DNA from: Acetatifactor sp.
Lineage (GTDB): Bacteria; Bacillota; Clostridia; Lachnospirales; Lachnospiraceae
Length of the DNA: 64,000 nt
NCBI GenBank assembly: GCA_022511465.1
Contig: JAFLRM010000007.1
Location: forward strand, 1 to 64,000
Direction of reading: 5' to 3'
Shown here: positions 1 through 8,608 of the stretch, one piece after another
How the letters are laid out: every line of letters begins with the position of its first letter
Numbering within the stretch: position 1 is the first letter of the stretch
Notes under the pieces: model-generated
Told to the model about the DNA's origin: nothing
Seen by the model: only the letters and a program-made list of their open reading frames with translations
Databases searched by the model: none
Translations under genes and position numbers: made by a program

Positions 1-58
1 TCGAACCTATGACCCTCTGCTTGTAAGGCAGATGCTCTCCCAGCTGAGCTAAGATTCC
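1..58 (-). tRNA. tRNA-Val (anticodon TAC), 3' part cut by the window edge
   Basis: Read on the minus strand, this starts with acceptor strand GGAATCT, followed by a D arm (GCTC...GAGC) and an anticodon arm TCTGC-CTTACAA-GCAGA. The loop gives anticodon TAC, which reads valine GUA codons. The sequence runs into the T arm (GGTTCGA) and then leaves the window, so the 3' acceptor strand is not visible. It lies about 80 bases beyond the stop of argS on the same strand. Confidence 0.9.
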
Positions 59-135
59 ATCTGTCGGCTGCTCTGCAACCGACCATGTTAGTATACAATG
101 TAAGCTATTTTTTGTCAACTGTTTTTTTCGTGGGA

Positions 136-1914
136 TTACATCCTCTCCGGTGCGCCAAATCCCAGCACATCGATACAAGTCTCCAACACATCCCTGGTGA
201 GTACCAGAAGCGCGATCAGACCGGAGCGCTTCTCCTGGTCCTCTTCCCTCAGGATATTCGTTTCATGGTAGAAGTGATTGAACGCGTTGGACAGGTCATA
301 AATATAGGAACACACCTTATGAGGCGCCAGCTCCTCACAAGCCGCTGCCATCATGGATTGAAATTGTGTCAGCTGCAGCATCAACGCTTTCTCTGACTCG
401 TTTTGCGGCTCACGCAGCGTCACCTGCGCCAGATTTCCGCCCTGTCCCTTGTATTTGGCAAGGATGGACTTGATACGCGTGATGGTGTAAAGAATATAGG
501 GTCCTGTATCGCCTTCAAAGGAGGTAAAGCGGTCAAGATCAAACACATAATCCTTGGACGCCTGATTGGACAGATCGCCATACTTTAAAGCGGACACTGC
601 CACGGTCTCAGCCACTAATCCCGCCTCCTCATCGGATATCTCATGTCCTTTTTCGCGCCCCTCCAGGATCTTCCGATACATCTCTTCCTGCGTATCGCGG
701 ATCAGATCCTCCAGGCGCATAACGCCTCCCTCTCTGGTCTTGAAAGGCTTCCCGTCCTTGCCGTTCATGGTGCCAAATCCCAAAAACTTCAGCTCTGTAC
801 CCGGCTTCACCAGCTTGGTCTTACGGGCACAGCGGAACACCTGCTCAAAATACAGCTCCTGACGCTTGTCCACCACGTAGATGATCTCATCCGGCTGGTA
901 CAGGTTCATTCGCTCCAGAATGGTGGCCAGATCCGTAGTATTGTAGAGGGATGCCCCATCAGATTTCAAGATCATGCAGGGCGGTATCTCTTTGGTATCG
1001 GTCTCCTCTTTCACGTCTACCACCAGAGCACCCTCACTCTCATGAGCATAACCCTCCTCTTTCATATATGCAACCATGTCAGGGATCAACTCCTGCACAT
1101 TGCTCTCACCTTTCCACAGGTCAAACTCCACGTTCAGCTTGGCGTAATTTTTCTTCAGATCTGCAACAGACACATTCAGGATATGCCTCCACAGGGCGCG
1201 ATGTCCGCGCACACCGTTCTGCAGCTTGACAGTGGCTTCCATGGCACGGGCCTTGTACTCCGGATCCTCCTTGGACTTTGCGCTGGCCGCCGGATAAATC
1301 TCCTCCAGCTCAGAGATGGTAAAGGGAGCCTCCTTAGGATACTCTCCCTCGTAACTTTCGTCAAAATAGACCAGATCCGGCTGCCTGTCCTGAAGTCCGA
1401 TAATATTTAGCCCCATCTGAAGCCCCCAATCCCCCAGATGCACATCTCCGATCACCTCATGTCCCACATAGCGGCAGATACGCTTGACACTCTCCCCGAT
1501 CACTGCAGAGCGAAGATGTCCCACATGGAGCGGTTTTGCCACATTTGGGCCGCCATAGTCGATGATGATCTTTTTGGGCGAAACAGGCATATTCAGACCA
1601 AACTTCGGGTCTGCCTCCATCTCCTCCAGATAATGCAGCAAAAAGCTGTCGGAAACCTTTAGATTCAGAAATCCGGGCGCGACTGCCTCCACCGCTCCAA
1701 AGACCTGACTGTCCGCAAGCTTGACCGCCACATCGTTTGCGATCATGATCGGCGCTTTCTTATATGATCTGGCTCCGGCCATGGCACCGTTGCACTGAAA
1801 TTCACACAGGTCGGGGCGGTTGGACAGAGTCACTTTTCCCAGATCCTTATCGTAGCCTGCTGCCGCAAAAGCCTGTCCCATCTCCTCCGTCAGCTCTTCC
1901 AATAATTTTTTCAT
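136..1914 (-). CDS. argS: Arginyl-tRNA synthetase
   Basis: This cytoplasmic class I aminoacyl-tRNA synthetase charges tRNA-Arg with arginine using ATP. The N-terminal Arg_S domain (about residues 1-90) is followed by the catalytic core with the HIGH-type signature HVGH at about residues 130-133, in the context KPLHVGHLRSAVIGES. The C-terminal DALR anticodon-binding domain ends in FGAPERM, close to the usual ArgRS C-terminus, so the protein looks complete at 592 residues. I chose the ATG at 1914 because AAGGAGAG lies about 8 bases upstream; a GTG two codons earlier sits directly on that site. It follows queH on the same strand with a short gap, and tRNA-Val lies downstream. No T-box leader is visible in the short upstream gap. 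Confidence 0.97.
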   Translation of the reverse strand: MKKLLEELTEEMGQAFAAAGYDKDLGKVTLSNRPDLCEFQCNGAMAGARSYKKAPIMIANDVAVKLADSQVFGAVEAVAPGFLNLKVSDSFLLHYLEEMEADPKFGLNMPVSPKKIIIDYGGPNVAKPLHVGHLRSAVIGESVKRICRYVGHEVIGDVHLGDWGLQMGLNIIGLQDRQPDLVYFDESYEGEYPKEAPFTISELEEIYPAASAKSKEDPEYKARAMEATVKLQNGVRGHRALWRHILNVSVADLKKNYAKLNVEFDLWKGESNVQELIPDMVAYMKEEGYAHESEGALVVDVKEETDTKEIPPCMILKSDGASLYNTTDLATILERMNLYQPDEIIYVVDKRQELYFEQVFRCARKTKLVKPGTELKFLGFGTMNGKDGKPFKTREGGVMRLEDLIRDTQEEMYRKILEGREKGHEISDEEAGLVAETVAVSALKYGDLSNQASKDYVFDLDRFTSFEGDTGPYILYTITRIKSILAKYKGQGGNLAQVTLREPQNESEKALMLQLTQFQSMMAAACEELAPHKVCSYIYDLSNAFNHFYHETNILREEDQEKRSGLIALLVLTRDVLETCIDVLGFGAPERM

Positions 1915-1981
1915 AATCACCTCTCCTTACATCTATGTTCTAAAATATCTGCCTTGACATTTATATCGTTCTTTCTGCTTT

Positions 1982-2656
1982 TCACACATTTTGTGAACGC
2001 AATGCATCTCTTTCAGCTTTTGAGAAAGCACAGCCGCAATAATCCTGCCGGTACAGTTCATACCGTGCGGACAATTCGATAGACCGCTTATAACCGTCCT
2101 TTTTTTTGAAATCAGAGGGAAGCCATGCCACCCCGTACTTCCCCGCAAGCGCCAAACCAATTTCATTCAGCTTAGCCGCATTCTTCAATGGACTGATGGT
2201 CAATGTCGTGCCAAAGTAATCATATCCTTCCGCGGACGCTCGCTCCGCCGTTTTCCCAAGGCGCATGGCAAAGCAGCGAAAACACCTCTCTCCGCCTTCC
2301 GGGCAGTCCTCATAGCCTTCCGCCACAGCCCAAAAGCGCTCCGGTTCATAGTCCCCCTCCACCACGCGGATGGGATAGCCTTTCCTTTCCTCATTGTAAG
2401 CAGCTATCAGGCGCTTCTGCTCCTCCACCCGCTTTCGGTATTCTTCCGATGCGGAAATATTGGGATTGTAATAAAATACCGTGATGGAAAAGTATGGACA
2501 GAGATATTCCAGCACGTAACTACTGCACGGTGCACAACAACTATGTAGGAAGAGGCGCGGCGGTTCACAGCCAGCCTCACCTCCCAGATTCTCCGGCATT
2601 GTGGAGAGCCCTTCCAACAGTTTCTCTAATTCCTTTTGGAAATTCATCTGATTCAT
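1982..2656 (-). CDS. queH: Epoxyqueuosine reductase QueH
   Basis: QueH reduces epoxyqueuosine to queuosine in the tRNA wobble position, as the non-cobalamin alternative to QueG. The 224-residue protein has the family's cysteine motifs: HSCCAPCSS at about residues 38-46, a middle CFRC and a C-terminal CGC. These are the expected ligands of the Fe-S cluster and the extra iron. The start was set at the ATG with AAGGAGAG about 6 bases upstream; an in-frame ATG 18 codons earlier has no good ribosome site. It sits between the superoxide dismutase gene and argS on the same strand. No other queuosine gene is in the window. The protein may act on salvaged queuosine precursors, but that is inference. 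Confidence 0.9.
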   Translation of the reverse strand: MNQMNFQKELEKLLEGLSTMPENLGGEAGCEPPRLFLHSCCAPCSSYVLEYLCPYFSITVFYYNPNISASEEYRKRVEEQKRLIAAYNEERKGYPIRVVEGDYEPERFWAVAEGYEDCPEGGERCFRCFAMRLGKTAERASAEGYDYFGTTLTISPLKNAAKLNEIGLALAGKYGVAWLPSDFKKKDGYKRSIELSARYELYRQDYCGCAFSKAERDALRSQNV

Positions 2657-2761
2657 ATGCTCTCCTTCCGCAGCGCGGTGTCCCAAGACGCTACTATAAT
2701 AAGATAACATATTTTGCCGGGAATATCTATCTATAATTTTCGTTTATCATTCAGCCGGATC

Positions 2762-3397
2762 TCACTTCTTTTTTCCGCGCTCCTCATACCTTCTGGCCGC
2801 CTTCCTCCAATTGATCAGTTCAAACCATCCCTCCACATAGTCGGCTCTTCGGTTCTGATATTGAAGATAGTAAGCGTGCTCCCACACATCCACCAGAAAA
2901 ATGGGGATGTACACATCCAGATCCGGCACATCCTGATTGGCGGTCTGCACGATGGAAAGCGTTCCCTGCGCATCAGAGACAAGCCACGCCCAGCCGGAAC
3001 CAAAGCGTAAGACTGCCGCCTGCTTCATCTGCTCTTTCCACTGTTTATAAGAGCCAAAATCCCGCTGGATCGCTTCGGCAAGATCCCCGACAGGATCCTG
3101 CCCCGCCACACCTTTCATGCTGTCAAAGTAAAGTTCGTGGTTGTAAACACCTCCTCCGTTGTTGCGAATAGCCACGCGCACGTTCATGGGCAGAAACTCT
3201 ATGTTTGTGAGGAGTTCCTTTAAGCTCATCTTCTGGAGTTCCGGATAATCCGCCAGCGCACTGTTCAAATTATCCACATAGGTCTTGTAATGCTTGTCGT
3301 GATGATAGTGCAGGGTCTCTTCGTCCAGCACCGGCATCAGCTCATCATACTCGTAAGGCAGTGGTCTCACTACAAAAGGGTAAGTCTCGGCTTGCAT
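2762..3397 (-). CDS. Superoxide dismutase, Fe/Mn family
   Basis: This enzyme dismutates superoxide to oxygen and hydrogen peroxide in the cytoplasm. At 211 residues it is the normal size of an Fe/Mn dismutase. Metal ligands are visible: the N-terminal histidine in LHYHHDKHYKTYVDNLN, the second in YNHELYF, and Asp and His in the signature DVWEHAYY near the C-terminus. The following QNRRADYVEGWFELINW is also typical. I cannot decide between Fe and Mn from sequence alone. The ATG at 3397 has AGAGGAAA about 7 bases upstream. The leader is short because the carB terminator hairpin lies only about 40 bases upstream, so the promoter may overlap it. Confidence 0.93.
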   Translation of the reverse strand: MQAETYPFVVRPLPYEYDELMPVLDEETLHYHHDKHYKTYVDNLNSALADYPELQKMSLKELLTNIEFLPMNVRVAIRNNGGGVYNHELYFDSMKGVAGQDPVGDLAEAIQRDFGSYKQWKEQMKQAAVLRFGSGWAWLVSDAQGTLSIVQTANQDVPDLDVYIPIFLVDVWEHAYYLQYQNRRADYVEGWFELINWRKAARRYEERGKKK

Positions 3398-3434
3398 AAT
3401 CGTTTCCTCTCTTATTCCTATATTTCCAAACAAT

Positions 3435-3474
3435 AAAACCTGCATAACTACTATTGGTAGTATATGCAGGTTTT
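3435..3474 (-). terminator. Terminator downstream of carB
   Basis: A long imperfect inverted repeat: AAAACCTGCATA plus ACTAC pairs with GTAGT plus ATATGCAGGTTTT around a five-base loop. On the minus strand it follows the carB stop by about 30 bases and ends in a T-rich run (TTTTATTGTTT). It is nearly symmetrical and could stop transcription from either side. Confidence 0.75.
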
Positions 3475-3506
3475 GGAATTTTCAAACAAAAGAAAATACA
3501 TAAAAA

Positions 3507-6500
3507 TTATAGCTGCGCCACATCGATCAGCGTCAGTTCCTTGCTGGCATTTTCCAGACTGGTGACAAGCGCGTTGGCAGTGTCCAATGCGGTGATACAG
3601 TTGATACCGGTCTCAATAGCGGTACGACGGATCAGGAATCCGTCTCTGCTCTTGTCACGTCCCTGTGTGGGAGTGTCGATGACCAGATCGATCTTGTGTC
3701 CCAAGATCAGATCCATAACGGTGGGCGATTCTTGCGAGATCTTGTTTACCTTTCTGGCCTTGACACCCGCTTCGTTCAGTGCGGCCGCCGTACTTCTGGT
3801 GGCATAAATGGTGTAGCCCAATCTTTCAAAACGCCTGCCGATCTCAATCGCCTCGCCCTTGTCCGCATCCTTCACTGTGATGATCATATTCTTGTGCTTG
3901 GGAAGGCTCACACCGGCCCCGAGAAATGCCTTGTACAGTGCCTCATTAAAGCTCCTTGCGATGCCCAGACACTCGCCGGTAGATTTCATCTCCGGCCCCA
4001 GACTGATCTCCGCGCCGCGGATCTTCTCAAAGGAGAACACGGGCATTTTGACAGCATAGTACTCAGCCTCCGGCTGCAGCCCGGGAGTATAGCCCAGCTC
4101 GCGGATGGTCTTACCAATAATAACCTCTGTGGCCAGATCCACGATAGGGATCCCTGTCACCTTGCTGATATAGGGCACCGTGCGGGAGGAACGGGGATTT
4201 ACCTCGATCACATACACCTCCTCACCGATGGCAATAAACTGAATGTTGATAAGCCCCTTCACATGCAATGCCTTGGCCAGCCTTGCGGTGTAATCCGCGA
4301 TCTTGGCCTTCACGCTGTCTCCTATGGTAGGTGCAGGATAAACGGAGATACTGTCTCCGGAGTGCACACCGGTCCTCTCAATATGCTCCATGATCCCAGG
4401 GATCAGGATGTCTGTTCCATCACAGACAGCGTCCACCTCGATCTCCTTGCCCTGCAAATATTTATCCACCAGGATTGGGTGATCCTGTGCGATCCGGTTG
4501 ATGATCGCCATAAACTCCTCAATTTCCTTGTCGGAGATGGCAATCTGCATGCCCTGCCCGCCCAGCACATAGGAGGGACGCACCAAAACGGGGTAGCCCA
4601 GACGGTTGGCAACCTCTTTCGCCTCCTCCGCCGTGTATACGGTGCCTCCTGCCGCGCGGGGGATCCGGGTCTGCTCCAAAATCTTGTCAAACAACTCTCT
4701 GTCCTCCGCCGCGTCCACATCCTCGGCCTTGGTTCCCAGAATAGGCACTCCCATCTTCATCAGACTTTCCGTCAGCTTGATGGCCGTCTGACCACCAAAC
4801 TGTACCACGGCACCGTCCGGCTTCTCAATGTTGACGATCGACTCCACATCCTCCGGTGTCAGCGGCTCAAAATACAGCTTGTCCGCGATGTCAAAGTCGG
4901 TACTCACCGTCTCCGGATTGTTGTTTATGATAATGGTCTCATAACCCGCCTTGGAAAATGCCCAAGTAGCATGCACAGAGCAGTAGTCGAACTCGATACC
5001 CTGTCCGATGCGGATGGGTCCGGAACCCAACACTAACACCTTCTTGCGGCCTTCCGTCTTCTTCGCCTCACATTCTCCGCCAAACACGGAATAATAATAG
5101 GGCGTGGAAGCGGCAAACTCCGCCGCACAGGTATCCACCATCTTATACACGGCAACAATACCGTTGTCATAACGCATTTTCTTGATATCCGCCTCAGGCA
5201 TACCCGCCAGGCGTGAGATCACGTTGTCCGGAAACTCGATCCTCTTGGCCTCTCTTAAAAGCTCTACCGTCAACGGCCCCTTCTTCAAGGCCTGTTCCAT
5301 CTCCACCAGGATGGCGATCTTATCAATAAACCATGTATCGATCAGAGTGATATCATGGATCGTTTCATAGTCTATTCCCTTGCGGATAGCCTCCGCGATC
5401 ACATAGATGCGCTGATCGTCCACAATCTCTAAACGCTCTTTTAACTCCTCCACAGTCAGCGCACTGAAATCATAGCTGAGCAGGCAGTCCACATGCTGTT
5501 CCAGAGAGCGGATGGCCTTCATCAGCGCTCCCTCAAAATTATTGCAGATACTCATGACCTCACCGGTGGCTTTCATCTGAGTGGTCAAAGTACGCTTTGC
5601 CGTTATAAATTTATCAAAAGGAAGTCTCGGTATTTTCACCACACAATAGTCCAGCGTGGGCTCAAAGCTTGCATAGGTCTTGTGTGTGATGGCGTTCTTG
5701 ATCTCGTCCAGAGTAAATCCCAGAGCGATCTTCGCTGCAACTTTTGCGATAGGATATCCCGTCGCTTTAGAAGCCAGCGCGGAAGAACGGCTCACACGGG
5801 GATTTACCTCGATGACACAGTACTCAAAACTGGTGGGATGCAGGGCAAACTGCACGTTACATCCACCGGTGATCTTAAGTTCATCGATGATCTTCAGAGC
5901 GGAAGTGCGGAGCATCTGGTATTCTTTGTCGCTCAGGGTCTGGGATGGCGCTACCACAATACTGTCACCGGTATGTACGCCCACAGGATCAATGTTCTCC
6001 ATATTACATACAGTGATGCAGTTGCCGACACTGTCGCGCATCACCTCATACTCAATCTCTTTCCAGCCGGCGATACAGCGCTCTACCAATACCTGACCCA
6101 CGCGGGACAGCCGCAGACCGTTCTCCAGGATCTCCTCCAGCTCCACCTGATCATGGGCGATGCCGCCTCCGGAGCCTCCCAGCGTGTAGGCGGGACGGAG
6201 CACCACGGGATAACCTATAGTGTTGGTAAAAGTTACGCCATCCTCCACATTCTCCACAACCTTAGACGCCGCACAGGGCTCTCCGATGCGCTCCATCAGA
6301 TCCTTAAACTCTTGGCGTCCCTCGGCATTTCGGATAGTCTGTGCCGTGGTGCCGAGCAGAGTCACATTGTGAGCTTTCAAAAAACCTGACTCCTCCAGCT
6401 CCATACCCAGATTCAATCCGGCCTGCCCTCCCAACGTGGGAAGAATACTGTCCGGCTTCTCCTTCTCTATGATCTGCTCCAGAACCTTGGTGGTCAAGGG

Positions 6501-6701
6501 TTCAATATATACCTTGTCCGCAATATCCTTATCCGTCATGATGGTGGCAGGGTTGGAGTTCACCAGGATAACCTCCACCCCCTCTTCCTTCAGGGATCTG
6601 CAGGCCTGAGTGCCCGCATAGTCAAACTCCGCTGCCTGTCCGATGACAATAGGACCGGAACCGATTACCATTACACGTTTTACATTTGGGTTCTTGGGCA
6701 T
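3507..6701 (-). CDS. carB: Carbamoyl-phosphate synthase large subunit
   Basis: CarB makes carbamoyl phosphate from bicarbonate, two ATP and the ammonia delivered by CarA, feeding pyrimidine and arginine synthesis. The 1064-residue protein has the full duplicated layout: a first ATP-grasp carboxyphosphate half beginning MPKNPNVKRVMVIGSGPIVIGQ, a second ATP-grasp half starting near KKVLVLGSGPIRIGQG, and a C-terminal methylglyoxal-synthase-like regulatory domain ending near LIDVAQL. The ATG is separated from the carA stop by one base, and the ribosome site AAGGAGAG lies inside the last carA codons, so translation is probably coupled. The C-terminal domain is where UMP and ornithine act in other bacteria; whether that holds here is not visible. 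Confidence 0.98.
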   Translation of the reverse strand: MPKNPNVKRVMVIGSGPIVIGQAAEFDYAGTQACRSLKEEGVEVILVNSNPATIMTDKDIADKVYIEPLTTKVLEQIIEKEKPDSILPTLGGQAGLNLGMELEESGFLKAHNVTLLGTTAQTIRNAEGRQEFKDLMERIGEPCAASKVVENVEDGVTFTNTIGYPVVLRPAYTLGGSGGGIAHDQVELEEILENGLRLSRVGQVLVERCIAGWKEIEYEVMRDSVGNCITVCNMENIDPVGVHTGDSIVVAPSQTLSDKEYQMLRTSALKIIDELKITGGCNVQFALHPTSFEYCVIEVNPRVSRSSALASKATGYPIAKVAAKIALGFTLDEIKNAITHKTYASFEPTLDYCVVKIPRLPFDKFITAKRTLTTQMKATGEVMSICNNFEGALMKAIRSLEQHVDCLLSYDFSALTVEELKERLEIVDDQRIYVIAEAIRKGIDYETIHDITLIDTWFIDKIAILVEMEQALKKGPLTVELLREAKRIEFPDNVISRLAGMPEADIKKMRYDNGIVAVYKMVDTCAAEFAASTPYYYSVFGGECEAKKTEGRKKVLVLGSGPIRIGQGIEFDYCSVHATWAFSKAGYETIIINNNPETVSTDFDIADKLYFEPLTPEDVESIVNIEKPDGAVVQFGGQTAIKLTESLMKMGVPILGTKAEDVDAAEDRELFDKILEQTRIPRAAGGTVYTAEEAKEVANRLGYPVLVRPSYVLGGQGMQIAISDKEIEEFMAIINRIAQDHPILVDKYLQGKEIEVDAVCDGTDILIPGIMEHIERTGVHSGDSISVYPAPTIGDSVKAKIADYTARLAKALHVKGLINIQFIAIGEEVYVIEVNPRSSRTVPYISKVTGIPIVDLATEVIIGKTIRELGYTPGLQPEAEYYAVKMPVFSFEKIRGAEISLGPEMKSTGECLGIARSFNEALYKAFLGAGVSLPKHKNMIITVKDADKGEAIEIGRRFERLGYTIYATRSTAAALNEAGVKARKVNKISQESPTVMDLILGHKIDLVIDTPTQGRDKSRDGFLIRRTAIETGINCITALDTANALVTSLENASKELTLIDVAQL

Positions 6702-6702
6702 C

Positions 6703-7890
6703 TTAGTTCTCTCCTTTCATCATGGCAATAAACCGGTCAAACAGATAACCGGAATCCTGCGGTCCGGCACATGCCTCCGGATGAAACTGGACCGTAAAGA
6801 TGTTTTTGCCGGTGTAGGAAAGTCCCTCGTTGGTGCCGTCGTTTACATTGACAAAAGCGGGCACTGCCACAACCGGATCCAGCTTGTCCGTATCAACCAC
6901 ATATCCGTGATTTTGAGAAGAAATATACACTCTGCCGGTGGCCAGATCCTTGACCGGATGGTTGCCTCCACGATGTCCATACTTCATCTTATAGGTGTCG
7001 GCTCCGGTCGCCAGCGCCATGAGCTGATGTCCCAGACAGATTGCGAAAATGGGGATATCTGCCTCATACAGCTTGCGGATCTCTGCAATGATACTCCCAC
7101 ACTCCTTGGGGTCTCCGGGGCCGTTGCTCAGCATGATGCCGTCCGGAGCATCCGCGATGATCCTGGATGCGGGCGTCAGTGCCGGATATACAGTCACCTG
7201 ACAGCCTCTCTCCGCCAGAGATCGCCCAATATTGGACTTTGCTCCCAGATCTAGAAGAGCCACTTTCAAACCTGTGCCGTTTAGCTCTTTCACCAGCGCA
7301 GGCCTCGGTTCTCTCTCCCCTCTCTCGTAAGCTTCCCTGTCAAACCTGGCCATCCCGGAGATGGGGCCGTTCTGAACAAGATCAGTGGTGGGGGTGAGCG
7401 CATAAACTTCCGCGCAGGTTGCTTTCTCCACAACCTTGCCGGTAGTGTATTCCTTTAACCTGGGAAGGATCTCCTCCGGCCGATAGTTCTCGTTTGTGGT
7501 GATCATTCCGTTCATAGTCCCTTTTTCGCGCAGGATCTTGGTGAGCGCTCTGGTGTCAATCCCTGCAATGCCGGGCACATCGTTCTCTTCAAGAAACTGC
7601 TGGATCGTGATATCGCAGCGAAAATTGCTGGGGACACGGGAGAGCTCCCTCACGATAAATCCGTCTGGCCAGGGTTTTAAAGACTCCATATCATCCTTGC
7701 AGATCCCATAGTTGCCGATCAGGGGATATGTCATGCAGACGGCCTGTCCCGCGTAGGAGGGATCGGTCAACACCTCCAGATATCCTGCCATGGATGTATT
7801 AAAAACGATCTCGCTGATAATGTCTTTGTCGGCACCGATATGGGTCCCTTCAAACACGGTACCGTCTTCCAATATTAAAAAAGCTTTCAT
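6703..7890 (-). CDS. carA: Carbamoyl-phosphate synthase small (glutaminase) subunit
   Basis: CarA hydrolyses glutamine and passes ammonia to CarB. It has the N-terminal CPSase small-chain domain and a C-terminal class I glutamine amidotransferase domain with the nucleophile in FAICLGHQ and the histidine and glutamate in QFHPEA. At 395 residues it is somewhat longer than the usual 350-380. The extra length appears to lie in the linker between the two domains, around ISGMARFDREAYERGEREPRP, where it matches no motif I know. It is the first gene of the carAB operon and has its own promoter about 50 bases upstream of the start. The leader is too short for the classical PyrR attenuator, so regulation is not explained by anything visible. 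Confidence 0.97.
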   Translation of the reverse strand: MKAFLILEDGTVFEGTHIGADKDIISEIVFNTSMAGYLEVLTDPSYAGQAVCMTYPLIGNYGICKDDMESLKPWPDGFIVRELSRVPSNFRCDITIQQFLEENDVPGIAGIDTRALTKILREKGTMNGMITTNENYRPEEILPRLKEYTTGKVVEKATCAEVYALTPTTDLVQNGPISGMARFDREAYERGEREPRPALVKELNGTGLKVALLDLGAKSNIGRSLAERGCQVTVYPALTPASRIIADAPDGIMLSNGPGDPKECGSIIAEIRKLYEADIPIFAICLGHQLMALATGADTYKMKYGHRGGNHPVKDLATGRVYISSQNHGYVVDTDKLDPVVAVPAFVNVNDGTNEGLSYTGKNIFTVQFHPEACAGPQDSGYLFDRFIAMMKGEN

Positions 7891-7938
7891 CCGTCACCAC
7901 TCCTCCTGCCGCTCCCTATCTCTTTGCACAATCGGCTT

Positions 7939-7967
7939 ATTATATCACAAAATAAAATCATGGGCAA
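7939..7967 (-). promoter_or_regulatory. carAB promoter
   Basis: On the minus strand TTGCCC and a perfect TATAAT are separated by 17 bases, about 50 bases upstream of carA. Confidence 0.75.
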
Positions 7968-8001
7968 TATCCTTTGCCGTCGAATAAAACGAGAAAAAGA
8001 G

Positions 8002-8042
8002 AAAAACGTAGAATCGCAATAATCTTGCAATTCTACGTTTTT
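8002..8042 (-). terminator. Terminator downstream of the YbjQ-family gene
   Basis: An inverted repeat AAAAACGTAGAAT-GCAA paired with TTGC-ATTCTACGTTTTT, with one mismatch, begins 15 bases after the stop at 8058. It ends in TTTTTCTC on the minus strand. It also insulates the carAB promoter from upstream transcription. Confidence 0.85.
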
Positions 8043-8057
8043 GTAGGTTCTTTATCA

Positions 8058-8369
8058 TCACTTAAATTTCACGGCAGTCCCATACGCCATAACCTCTGCC
8101 GCTCCCTGCATCACAGCGGCGGACGCATAACGGATGTTCACCACAGCATCGGCGCCCAGTCGCTCCGCCTCCTCCACCATACGCTTGGTGGCCAGTGCCC
8201 GGGCTTCATTCATCATCTGCGTGTAGGCTCCAAGCTCTCCGCCTACCAGAGTTTTGAAAGACTGTGTGATATCACGCCCAATATTCTTGCTCTGGATGGT
8301 ACTGCCCTTCACCAACCCCAACATTTCCAACTCTTTTCCCGAGATGTAATCAGTATTCACTAAGATCAT
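8058..8369 (-). CDS. YbjQ/UPF0145 family protein
   Basis: A 103-residue member of the YbjQ (UPF0145, once called heavy-metal-binding) family, whose biochemical role is unknown. The family pattern is clear: IGRDITQSFKTLVGGELGAYTQMMNEAR, then RLGADAVVNIRYA and a C-terminal AYGTAV. The ATG at 8369 has GGAG six bases upstream. A GTG four codons earlier is in frame but sits directly on the ribosome site. The start overlaps the end of the small membrane protein upstream by 20 bases, so the two are probably translated together. These two genes and the HDOD gene form a minus-strand run that ends at the terminator at 8002-8042. Confidence 0.85.
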   Translation of the reverse strand: MILVNTDYISGKELEMLGLVKGSTIQSKNIGRDITQSFKTLVGGELGAYTQMMNEARALATKRMVEEAERLGADAVVNIRYASAAVMQGAAEVMAYGTAVKFK

Positions 8370-8577
8370 CTTCTTCTCCACTCCTTATCTCTTTGATCCG
8401 TTCCACCAGCATCGCGATCATCACACCCGCCAGAAGCAACGGGATCACCAGTCCGATGATCCGAAACAACATCGGAACTTCAGTCGCAAAGGCAATGCTC
8501 GCATACAATAACAAGTATAACACAATGATCACCGCGATTACAATGGGGGCAATGATTTTTTTCGTGTGCTTGTCCAT
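8350..8577 (-). CDS. Small two-helix membrane protein, unknown function
   Basis: A 75-residue protein with two hydrophobic segments: about residues 9-30 (IIAPIVIAVIIVLYLLLYASIAF) split by a short linker from about 37-59 (LFRIIGLVIPLLLAGVMIAML). A charged, acidic tail follows (ERIKEIRSGEEDDLSEY). I recognise no named family. The ribosome site AGGAG sits five bases from the ATG. Its 3' end overlaps the YbjQ gene by 20 bases, and the HDOD gene ends 31 bases upstream, so it looks like the middle gene of a three-gene unit. Confidence 0.7.
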   Translation of the reverse strand: MDKHTKKIIAPIVIAVIIVLYLLLYASIAFATEVPMLFRIIGLVIPLLLAGVMIAMLVERIKEIRSGEEDDLSEY

Positions 8578-8608
8578 GTGTCTCCTGAATTTCTCTCCCT
8601 GCTCTTAT

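Noticed and set aside
3696..5036. Plus-strand reading frame of 446 codons
   Set aside because: It lies fully inside carB on the other strand, has no ribosome site and shows a composition typical of an antisense shadow.
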